From: Bacteroidota bacterium
GTDB lineage: Bacteria > Bacteroidota > Bacteroidia > Bacteroidales > WCHB1-69
Direction: 5' to 3'
Assembly (NCBI GenBank): GCA_023413895.1
Contig: JAEZOU010000009.1
Coordinates: forward strand, 1-49,280
DNA: 49,280 nt
In this document: positions 1 through 7,199 of the stretch, one piece after another
Numbering within the stretch: the first letter of the stretch is position 1
Layout: each line of letters opens with the position of its first letter
Notes under the pieces: model-generated
Database searches by the model: none
Seen by the model: only the letters and a program-made list of their open reading frames with translations
Told to the model about the DNA's origin: nothing
Program-made: the position numbers and the translations under genes

Positions 1-4
1 TAAT

Positions 5-2086
5 ATGATGAGTAGTAATGTGATAAATTTTGTGATAAATGTTAACGGTAACTCCATTCCTGTTATGGCGGAGTTGAATGATGCTGTTGGCAGAGTGAAG
101 CAAAATATAGAAGCAGCAACTCCAAAAATTGAAAAGATAGGAAATATTGCATTTAATTTTGAGTCTATCACCAACGTAGTAGAAAAGGTTTCGGGTGCGT
201 TTGATGTTTTGGTGGGTTCGTCGTTGGATTTTGAACAACAACAGGCCAACCTGCAAACGCTACTCAATGGCGATGCACAAGCTACTGAGCGGTTGCTGAC
301 ACAAATCCGTGAGTATGGCAAGGCAACGGTGTATGACCGCAGTGGCTTGGTAGAGGCCCAGAAAACGATGATGGCTTTCGGACTGGAGGCGGAGTACGCT
401 TTCGGCAAGCTGAAGAATATTGGCGATATTGCCCTGGGCGACAGCGAGAAGATGAAATCGCTGGCGTTGGCGTTCAGCCAAATGAGCAGTACCGGCAAAC
501 TGATGGGACAAGACCTGCTGCAGATGATTAATGCGGGTTTTAATCCGTTGGAGGTTATCAGCCAGAGAACAGGCAAGAGTATAGCTACACTGAAAGATGA
601 GATGAGCAAGGGAGCCATCTCTGCCGAATTGGTGGCGCAGGCTTTTGAATGGGCTACTGAGGAGGGCGGCCGCTTTTACCAAGGAGCCGAAAGTGCCGCA
701 CAGACCACTGCTGGTAAAATTGCCAAGATGCAAGATACTATCGACGAGTGGAAAGTGGGGTTGTTTGAAGCTACCGGAGGCGCTACCGCTTATATTGCCG
801 AGTTTAGTAAGATGGTGATTCCATTTTCGCAGTTGTTACCTTTGTTCTCAAGTATTTGTAGCGGAGTTCGCAAGTTTATTTCCCTCGATTTTTCGGGTGT
901 TTTAGGGCGCATTAAACACAAGGCTACAGAGGCGCGTATCAGTTTGGCATTTATGCGCAACGATATTGTGAAGTGCAATATGGCGTCGTTGGGGTTTGTG
1001 CAAAATACTGTCCGTGCCACATTGGCAGTGGGCAGGTTTGCCACCGTGGGACTATTCAACGCCGTGAAGGGTGTTGGTGCCTACGTGGCGTCGTTGGTTA
1101 CAGGAGGTGCGGTATCAAAAGCGTTTGCCGCTACCAGCGCCACCTCGTTCGGTGTTTTTGCTGCTACCGCTAAAGCAGCTTGCAGGGCTGTATCGGTGGC
1201 CATTATGTCTATTCCGATTGTGGGTTGGATTGCCGCAGGTATTGCTGCCGTAATTGCTATAATCAGTGCGTTGTGGAATCGCTGTGAGGGTTTCCGCAGG
1301 CTTGTAATGGGCGCCATTGGCGCTATACAGGCAGTGTTGCAGAATCTGTGGACGGGTATCAAAAATGGCGTTGATTTAGTGTGGGGCTCTGTGCTGAAGC
1401 CGTTTATCGACCGAACTGTAGAGCGGTTTGTGAATGCATTCCAGGCAATACGATTGGCAGTAGTTTCTGTAGCTGATTTTTTTGTGAATATTTGGAATTG
1501 GATTAGCGAAACCATCAGTAAGATTTACAATTGGATTGTAACGAAGCTGGGACCTGTTGCGGGATGGATTAAGAGCCATCTTGTTGATCCTGTCAAAAAC
1601 GCATTTTCCAATCTGTGGGATGTGATTTGTGGCGTTTTCGATAAGATGCTTGACAAGCTCGGCAAGTTGTTTCAGCCTATCCGAGAGTTGTGGAACAAGC
1701 TGTTCCCGAAGGATAAGATGGTGGATGTACGAGTGGCTTACCAGCAAGGTGCGGAGAAGGGTTCCGAATCGTTCCGTAAGAGTCAGAAAGAGAAAAACGG
1801 CGAGGTTGATGTAGAGCAGAACACATCGGTATTGGGTGGTGTGGATGTGCCCACAGCTTCGGTGTTTACAGCCAACGCGGCATCGGGGGCAACCGCCGAC
1901 GGCAGCATGGGCAAGAGTGCTGGTGTGAGCGCCGGCAAGGCTCAGCAGATTACTATTAAGGTGGAGAATATGGTGGGTTCGATGAGTTTTAATGGCGGCT
2001 TGTCAGAGAGAAAAGAGGAGATTGAATCGGTGCTGACTGAGATGTTGGCGCGCATATTAGGAATGGCAGAAACAGCAACAGTATGA
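5..2086 (+). CDS. Phage tail tape measure protein
   Basis: The protein (693 aa) is a tail-length ruler and chaperone of a long-tailed phage or phage-derived particle. Residues about 55-240 carry the typical tape-measure N-terminal domain: 'SSLDFEQQQANLQTLLNG', then a stretch around 'QMSSTGKLMGQDLLQMINAG' and 'NPLEVISQRTGKSIATLKD'. Hydrophobic alanine/valine-rich segments follow at about 330-430, as expected for a protein that crosses the host membrane. The C-terminal third is tryptophan-rich ('LWNRCEGF', 'IWNWISETISKIYNWI') and ends in a polar tail. ATG at 5 and ATG at 8 are both possible starts. Its stop overlaps the next start by 4 bp (ATGA). By the usual ruler relation a protein of this size suggests a tail of around 100 nm. 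Base composition is richer in GC than the window after 4 kb. Family assignment is secure; whether the phage is intact cannot be seen. Confidence 0.88.
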   Translation: MMSSNVINFVINVNGNSIPVMAELNDAVGRVKQNIEAATPKIEKIGNIAFNFESITNVVEKVSGAFDVLVGSSLDFEQQQANLQTLLNGDAQATERLLTQIREYGKATVYDRSGLVEAQKTMMAFGLEAEYAFGKLKNIGDIALGDSEKMKSLALAFSQMSSTGKLMGQDLLQMINAGFNPLEVISQRTGKSIATLKDEMSKGAISAELVAQAFEWATEEGGRFYQGAESAAQTTAGKIAKMQDTIDEWKVGLFEATGGATAYIAEFSKMVIPFSQLLPLFSSICSGVRKFISLDFSGVLGRIKHKATEARISLAFMRNDIVKCNMASLGFVQNTVRATLAVGRFATVGLFNAVKGVGAYVASLVTGGAVSKAFAATSATSFGVFAATAKAACRAVSVAIMSIPIVGWIAAGIAAVIAIISALWNRCEGFRRLVMGAIGAIQAVLQNLWTGIKNGVDLVWGSVLKPFIDRTVERFVNAFQAIRLAVVSVADFFVNIWNWISETISKIYNWIVTKLGPVAGWIKSHLVDPVKNAFSNLWDVICGVFDKMLDKLGKLFQPIRELWNKLFPKDKMVDVRVAYQQGAEKGSESFRKSQKEKNGEVDVEQNTSVLGGVDVPTASVFTANAASGATADGSMGKSAGVSAGKAQQITIKVENMVGSMSFNGGLSERKEEIESVLTEMLARILGMAETATV

Positions 2087-2727
2087 TAGAAAAACCTATA
2101 CATCCAGGATTGTTAGCGGCTTCTATAACCACTGCCGCCAAATATGGGGCTTCGGGCCTGAAGGTGAGCGTGCTGCCAGCAGAACAGCACGGTAAACTTG
2201 ATGATGCTGCACTGAAAATTGCAGACCACGGAGGTGAATACCCAATGGTGACAGGTTCCGATTCGTTTGACAACAGGTATGTTGTACCGGTGTATATGAA
2301 AGCAGGTAACGAGATTTTCTATTTTCCGGAGGCTGTGGTAAAGGTGAACCGCAAGCGTAATATTGTGGCAACGCCTATGCTCAATGGCAGGGGAACGGTG
2401 AAGGAGATGATAACGGAGGGTGACTTGGAGTTGTCTCTGTCGGTGGCGGTGGTGAGCACTTCAACAGATGGAGATTATGACGGAACCGCCACACGGATGT
2501 ACGATGTATATCCCTACTTAGGTGTGGAGCGAATGCGCAAACTACTCGACACTCCTGGAAGGATTGATATTGTGAGCGATTTTCTTAGAGCGTTCGACCT
2601 TGATGGCGGCGATTTCGGAATTGTGGTGCAGAGCTATTCGGTGAACCAGGATACCCACCAGAACCGTCAGGTGTTCGAGATCCAAGCCCTGAGTGATTAT
2701 GATTACAAACTGATAATTGAGAAGTGA
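2083..2727 (+). CDS. Phage tail-associated protein (DUF6046-like)
   Basis: This 214 aa protein lies between the tape measure and the hub gene, overlapping the former by 4 bp and the latter by 1 bp, so the three are translationally coupled. It is soluble, with no signal peptide or membrane segment. The middle has beta-rich text such as 'VVKVNRKRNIVATPMLNGRG' followed by 'GTVKEMITEGDLELSLSV', and the C-terminal half mentions 'RIDIVSDFLRAFDLDGG'. Small proteins of this kind sit beside tape-measure genes in Bacteroides prophages; I recall them as DUF6046, but that label is from memory. By position it is probably a tail tube-baseplate connector, comparable to the gene between tape measure and hub in Mu-like phages. 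That role is inference. Confidence 0.7.
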   Translation: MIEKPIHPGLLAASITTAAKYGASGLKVSVLPAEQHGKLDDAALKIADHGGEYPMVTGSDSFDNRYVVPVYMKAGNEIFYFPEAVVKVNRKRNIVATPMLNGRGTVKEMITEGDLELSLSVAVVSTSTDGDYDGTATRMYDVYPYLGVERMRKLLDTPGRIDIVSDFLRAFDLDGGDFGIVVQSYSVNQDTHQNRQVFEIQALSDYDYKLIIEK

Positions 2728-3680
2728 TGTATTTGCTAACTTGGAATATTACTATTGGAAAATACAAGGTGCAAACACTGAAGGGTGTGAAGATTGTTAC
2801 GTCGGTGCTGAATCTTGCCGATACTGCTACTATTGAGTTGCCGGGCAAATACCTGAATAGTTGGAAAAAGATTGAGGATAGGGTGAAAGTTGGCGATGCC
2901 GTAACCATACAATTGGGTTACGATAATCATAATGAAACAGAGTTTACAGGGTATTTAAAACGGATTTCAAGGGATAATAATTCGTTGGTGTTGGAATGTG
3001 TTGATGCGCTCTATCTGATGGATAAGGCGGTGAATGATAAGGAGTACAAAGTTGTGAGCGTGAAAGCACTTTTGGAGGAGATTCTTGCACAGGTTGACCC
3101 AGAGATAAAAGTGGCGTGCGACTATGAGTTTACCTACGAGAAGATGGTGGTGTTTAAAAGCACCGCACTGGATGTGCTGAAGAAGATACACGAGGATACC
3201 AAAGCGAATATCTGGTTTGAAGGGAAAACTCTACACGTGCACCCTGTGTATCAGCAGTTGGCAGGTGATACGCCTATGATTTATGATACACAAGTAAATG
3301 TGCAGCGCAACGAACTAAAATGGGTGGATAATAGCGACAAAAAGGTGCTGGTAGAGGTAAAATATATATCACCATCAGGAAAATTAGAAAAACAAGAATA
3401 TGGGGTAAGCAGTGGTAAGAGGGTGACCCGCTATGTGGGAGCAAGTAGTGAAGAGGATTTGTTGCGAGCTGCCGAGAATGAGTATAACCTATGGAACTAC
3501 AGCGGATATGAGGGGAGCGTAACGGGGTGGTTGGTTCCGGCGGTGCGGGCAGGCGGAAGTGTGCGCCTGCGCGATAAGGAGAGAGGAGAAGATGGAACCT
3601 ACTACGTAACAGGTGTGGAGATTGAATTTGGACAGAATGGAGCCAAAAGAAAGGTGACATTGGGAAAAAGGTTGAGTTAG
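2727..3680 (+). CDS. Phage baseplate hub protein, late control gpD-like
   Basis: The protein (317 aa from ATG 2727) resembles the gpD / Mu gp44 / T4 gp27 hub family, which forms the trimeric base of the tail spike in contractile tails. Visible features are an N-terminal beta domain ('ATIELPGKYL', 'VKVGDAVTIQLGYDN', 'EFTGYLKRISRDNNSLVLEC') and a middle helical-beta section 'VSVKALLEEILAQV'. A C-terminal domain follows, with 'RYVGASSEEDLLRAAENEYN', 'GSVTGWLVPAVRAGGSVRLR' and 'GTYYVTGVEIEFGQNG', the pattern of hub proteins. A GTG at 2724 is in frame, but ATG 2727 overlaps the previous stop as TGATG and is the likelier start. No spike, baseplate wedge, fibre or lysis gene follows: the next gene is on the opposite strand and overlaps the last 4 bp. 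Confidence 0.8.
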   Translation: MYLLTWNITIGKYKVQTLKGVKIVTSVLNLADTATIELPGKYLNSWKKIEDRVKVGDAVTIQLGYDNHNETEFTGYLKRISRDNNSLVLECVDALYLMDKAVNDKEYKVVSVKALLEEILAQVDPEIKVACDYEFTYEKMVVFKSTALDVLKKIHEDTKANIWFEGKTLHVHPVYQQLAGDTPMIYDTQVNVQRNELKWVDNSDKKVLVEVKYISPSGKLEKQEYGVSSGKRVTRYVGASSEEDLLRAAENEYNLWNYSGYEGSVTGWLVPAVRAGGSVRLRDKERGEDGTYYVTGVEIEFGQNGAKRKVTLGKRLS

Positions 3681-4060
3681 TGTTCGATATATCCCCAACA
3701 TCCAGCTTCGGAACGATTGGAAACATAACGAATGGTACAATCAGGATCCCAGTGGTCAACAAAGCGGACAGTGAATTTGGCTTTGGAGCGGTCTTTTACA
3801 AAACGCCATTCGCCACAATCTTGAGGCTTGTCGGTAGTAACATAAACCCAACATTGAGCAAGTCGTTCATTAGTTACTTTGACTTCTAAATCTACCGGTT
3901 CTTTAGGGTCAGTTTCTACATAAACGTCTCCATAAGCATAAAAGTAGCTTGTTACGCTGGCGTAGTAACGCGTTACATGGCAACCATCAAAAACTACATT
4001 TTGTGCGAAAGCGCAAGAGACAACAAACAGAATGAACAAGGAAGAGATAAATTTTTTCAT
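3677..4060 (-). CDS. Small secreted protein, possibly DUF6150-like
   Basis: The predicted protein has 127 aa and starts with a clear signal peptide, 'MKKFISSLFILFVVSCAFAQ', whose end looks like a signal peptidase I site (AFA-Q). The frame is open further upstream to 4198, but the signal sequence decides the start at 4060. The mature part is about 107 aa, rich in Tyr, Trp and Cys, with C-terminal text 'DRSKAKFTVRFVDHWDPDC' and 'EAGCWGYIEH'. This resembles the small DUF6150 family, in which an aspartate-marked beta hairpin is followed by an AGW-type ending; the match is from memory. It is convergent with the phage hub gene and overlaps it by 4 bp, so it is either phage cargo or the first host gene. 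Function unknown. Confidence 0.65.
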   Translation of the reverse strand: MKKFISSLFILFVVSCAFAQNVVFDGCHVTRYYASVTSYFYAYGDVYVETDPKEPVDLEVKVTNERLAQCWVYVTTDKPQDCGEWRFVKDRSKAKFTVRFVDHWDPDCTIRYVSNRSEAGCWGYIEH

Positions 4061-4261
4061 AACCGAAATTTTCGACAAAAGTATATAAAACATGAATCCG
4101 CTGAGTGACATAAGAAAAAGTATTTGCACAATGGTTAGCAAGCGCGGCGTTGTTGCGTTTACAGCACAGGTTGTAAGCGTAAATGGCGAATGCTGCACGG
4201 TTTCTACAATATTTTCATTCTTTCTTCGTTATGTTGCCGTTTAAAATTGACTTACAAAGCT

Positions 4262-5125
4262 ATGAATAAAGGATTAACACTAATTACGGGTGCCGATGGT
4301 GGAATGGGAACTATCCTCACACAAAAGATGTTAGAAGCTGGATACGATGTAATTATGGCATGTTATAGTGCCGAAATTGCACGACCTATCTACGAAAAAA
4401 TGTGTAAAAATTACACCCAAAAGGTTTATCTTATGCAGGTAGATCTTGGCGATTTAAATTCCGTAAAAAAACTTGCTGAAGAGATTTTATCTCAATTCAC
4501 CTCCTTACAAATCATCTTAAACAATGCTGGCGTTTTATGCCACTCCGCAAGAGTTAGTCCAAATAACATAGAATATACAGCAGCGGTAAACTATATCGGG
4601 CACTACGTACTAAACCACCTACTGCTTCCTATTATGGGTGAAGGTTCACAGATTGTTAGTATGGCATCACATTCCTATCAGTGGTACAATCTGAAGGAGA
4701 ACTTCTTAGCACCCAAAACACAAAGCGAATTCAATCGATTTGTGCAGTATGCCAACTCTAAATTATCACTTTACTACTATACCTTAGACGCTGCCCAAAG
4801 GTGGAAAGATCGCGGAATTCGTATCAACATTGCTGATCCTGGAGATGTAAGTACTGGAATTATCCGCCAAGGCAATAAAATAATCGACTTTCTATGCGAC
4901 ATCTTCTATCGTCCCTTTATCCGTACCCCAGAGCAGGGCGCTGCAACCATGTTAGCTGTCGCTTTAAACCCTGAATATCAAAAATATACAGGGACTTTCT
5001 TCAAAAAAGAAAAACCTTGTAAACCTAACAAAAAATACACTGACAACATCAAGGAACAGAAGATGTTACAAGCAATGACTGAAAAAATTTTAGCAGAAAA
5101 CAACATCATTCTACCACAACTTTAG
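4262..5125 (+). CDS. Short-chain dehydrogenase/reductase
   Basis: The protein (287 aa) is a classical NAD(P)-dependent SDR. It has the cofactor glycine motif TGADGGMG at residues 9-16, NNAG at 87-90, a serine cluster 'SMASHS' around 133-138, and the catalytic YANSK (Tyr-xxx-Lys) at 163-167. These are in normal spacing, so the enzyme should be active. The overall look is that of the retinol dehydrogenase/protochlorophyllide reductase-like branch, but the substrate cannot be read from sequence. The frame opens at 4190, but the ATG at 4262 places the Rossmann strand at the right distance from the N-terminus. It stands alone, 122 bp before glmS, which has its own promoter. Confidence 0.88.
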   Translation: MNKGLTLITGADGGMGTILTQKMLEAGYDVIMACYSAEIARPIYEKMCKNYTQKVYLMQVDLGDLNSVKKLAEEILSQFTSLQIILNNAGVLCHSARVSPNNIEYTAAVNYIGHYVLNHLLLPIMGEGSQIVSMASHSYQWYNLKENFLAPKTQSEFNRFVQYANSKLSLYYYTLDAAQRWKDRGIRINIADPGDVSTGIIRQGNKIIDFLCDIFYRPFIRTPEQGAATMLAVALNPEYQKYTGTFFKKEKPCKPNKKYTDNIKEQKMLQAMTEKILAENNIILPQL

Positions 5126-5175
5126 AAAAACTTCCATCATATTCATTTTTTAGTTTTATTAACAGAATAAAAATT

Positions 5176-5184
5176 TACTTTTGC
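5176..5184 (+). promoter_or_regulatory. Bacteroidota -7 promoter element of glmS
   Basis: TACTTTTGC matches TAnnTTTGC. The expected transcription start is near 5191, leaving a leader of about 57 nt. The leader has a small hairpin at 5213-5228 (AAATAG/CTATTT) just before the start codon. Confidence 0.65.
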
Positions 5185-5247
5185 CACATAGAAAATTTCC
5201 TTTCCTAAAGGCAAATAGGAGTCTATTTATAAACTAAAGAAGAAAAT

Positions 5248-7089
5248 ATGTGTGGAATAGTAGCATACACTGGAAATAGAGAAGCATATCCTATTCTTAT
5301 TGGTGGATTAAAACGTTTAGAATACAGAGGTTACGATAGTGCCGGTGTAGCTCTTTGGCAAAATCATACCATTGCACTACATAAATGTCGCGGAAAAGTA
5401 TCTGATTTGGAGGAATTTTGTCTAAGTAAAGACACAAATGCTACCACTGGAATTGCCCATACACGTTGGGCAACTCACGGCGAACCCAGCAACCAAAATG
5501 CGCACCCACATCTTTCACAAGATGGAAAAATTGCCCTGATTCACAACGGAATTATTGAAAATTATGTCAGTTTAAAGAAAGAGCTAACCAACCGTGGTTA
5601 CCAATTTCAAAGCAATACCGATACAGAGGTTTTAGTACACCTTATCCAAGAGATTGCATATACAGAAAATGTGGACTTAGAAAACGCAGTGCGTATGGCA
5701 CTTCCGCTCGTAGAAGGCACGTATGCTATGGTCATCCTTTCTGCCGACGACCCCAAACAACTAATTGTGGCAAAAAAAGGTAGTCCGCTGCTAATTGGCT
5801 TAGGGAAAAACGAGTATTACGTTGGCTCCGACGGAGCACCTATTGTAGGATACACAAAAGAGGTAATTTACCTTGAAGATGAGGAAGTTGCAGTACTACA
5901 TCCTGATAAAAAGATTAAGATTACCAATATCAAAAATGAGAAAAAACACGCCAAAGTTGCTCAATTGGAGCTACAATTAGAGCAAATTGAGAAAGGTGGT
6001 TTTGACCATTACATGCTGAAAGAGATTTTCGAGCAACCCAAAGCAATTAAAGATAGTATGCGCGGACGTATTAACGTACAAAAAGATGTTGTTTCACTAG
6101 GAGGCATAGTCGAATACGAAAATAAAATGCTGAATGCCAAGCGATTCATTATTGTAGCATGCGGAACCTCTTGGCACGCTGGCTTAGTCGGAGAATACCT
6201 CATCGAAAGTTTGGTACGTATTCCTGTCGAGGTGGAATATGCCTCCGAATTTCGTTACCGCAATCCTATTATCAACGACGATGATGTAGTTATCGCCATT
6301 TCCCAATCAGGAGAAACCGCCGATACCATTGCCGCCATTGAGTTAGCAAAATCGCACGGAGCTATCGTTATCGGTGTTTGCAATGTGGTAGGTTCAACTA
6401 TTGCTCGTATCACCCATGCAGGCTCATACACGCACGCAGGTCCTGAAATAGGAGTCGCTTCTACTAAAGCATTTACAGCACAAGTTACGGTTCTTGCCTT
6501 AATGGCGCTCAACTTAGCTCGTAAAAAAGGAGAAATCGCACTATCACAATACCATGACCTCATCTTTGAATTAGAAAATATCCCAGAAAAAATCGAAACA
6601 ATTCTCAAACAAAATGATAAAATCAAGGAGATTTCGCAATTCTTTGTTGACAAAAGAAACGCTATCTATCTAGGTCGAGGAATCAACTTTCCCGTTGCTT
6701 TGGAAGGTGCCCTCAAACTGAAAGAGATCTCCTATATTCATGCTGAAGGTTATCCAGCTGCCGAAATGAAACATGGTCCTATTGCGCTTATTGATAACGA
6801 AATGCCTGTTGTGGTAGTGGCTACCGAACAAGAAACATACGCTAAAGTTGTCAGCAATATACAAGAAGTAATTACACGCAAAGGAAAAGTAATATCTATC
6901 GTAACGGAAGGTGATGAAACCGTAAAATCGATGTCAGACCACTACATCGAAATTCCTCGAACTCACGAACTCCTTGCTCCTTTCGTTGCCTCCATTCCTC
7001 TACAACTTCTCGCCTACCATGTGGCTGTTTTACGAAATTGCGATGTTGACAAACCTCGTAACTTAGCAAAATCTGTATCTGTCGAATAA
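5248..7089 (+). CDS. glmS: Glutamine--fructose-6-phosphate aminotransferase (isomerizing)
   Basis: GlmS makes glucosamine-6-phosphate from fructose-6-phosphate and glutamine, the entry to UDP-GlcNAc for peptidoglycan and lipid A. The protein (613 aa) has full family length. The N-terminal glutaminase domain begins with the nucleophile Cys2 (MCGIVAYTG) and has 'RLEYRGYDSAG', 'HTRWATHG' and 'HNGIIENY'. Two SIS sugar-isomerase domains follow ('ISQSGETADT', 'GPEIGVASTKAFTAQ', 'LGRGINFPVALEGALKLKE'), and the end 'DKPRNLAKSVSVE' is the conserved C-terminal tail that closes the active site. No residue expected for catalysis is missing. It is monocistronic, with its own promoter at 5176. An AT-rich inverted repeat (7088-7111) overlaps the stop but lacks a T tract. 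Confidence 0.98.
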   Translation: MCGIVAYTGNREAYPILIGGLKRLEYRGYDSAGVALWQNHTIALHKCRGKVSDLEEFCLSKDTNATTGIAHTRWATHGEPSNQNAHPHLSQDGKIALIHNGIIENYVSLKKELTNRGYQFQSNTDTEVLVHLIQEIAYTENVDLENAVRMALPLVEGTYAMVILSADDPKQLIVAKKGSPLLIGLGKNEYYVGSDGAPIVGYTKEVIYLEDEEVAVLHPDKKIKITNIKNEKKHAKVAQLELQLEQIEKGGFDHYMLKEIFEQPKAIKDSMRGRINVQKDVVSLGGIVEYENKMLNAKRFIIVACGTSWHAGLVGEYLIESLVRIPVEVEYASEFRYRNPIINDDDVVIAISQSGETADTIAAIELAKSHGAIVIGVCNVVGSTIARITHAGSYTHAGPEIGVASTKAFTAQVTVLALMALNLARKKGEIALSQYHDLIFELENIPEKIETILKQNDKIKEISQFFVDKRNAIYLGRGINFPVALEGALKLKEISYIHAEGYPAAEMKHGPIALIDNEMPVVVVATEQETYAKVVSNIQEVITRKGKVISIVTEGDETVKSMSDHYIEIPRTHELLAPFVASIPLQLLAYHVAVLRNCDVDKPRNLAKSVSVE

Positions 7090-7162
7090 TTAGTTTCTTC
7101 AATAACTAATTTAAACTCAATTTAAATTTAAAATATTTATACATTTATTCTAAAATAAATTA

Positions 7163-7171
7163 TAATTTTGC
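7163..7171 (+). promoter_or_regulatory. Bacteroidota -7 promoter element
   Basis: TAATTTTGC stands 29 bp before the ATG at 7200 of the lamin-tail surface protein. The implied transcription start is near 7178, which leaves a very short leader and argues against the in-frame TTG at 7176 as a start. Confidence 0.6.
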
Positions 7172-7199
7172 AGCGTTGACTACACTAACTCTGCAGAAA

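Noticed and set aside
260..1747. Antisense frames within the tape measure gene (up to 157 codons)
   Set aside because: They are shadows caused by its GC-rich codon pattern and lack start signals or known motifs.
5185..5247. glmS ribozyme in the leader
   Set aside because: The leader is about 57 nt, far shorter than the known ribozyme, which is typical of Firmicutes; only a 6-bp hairpin is present.
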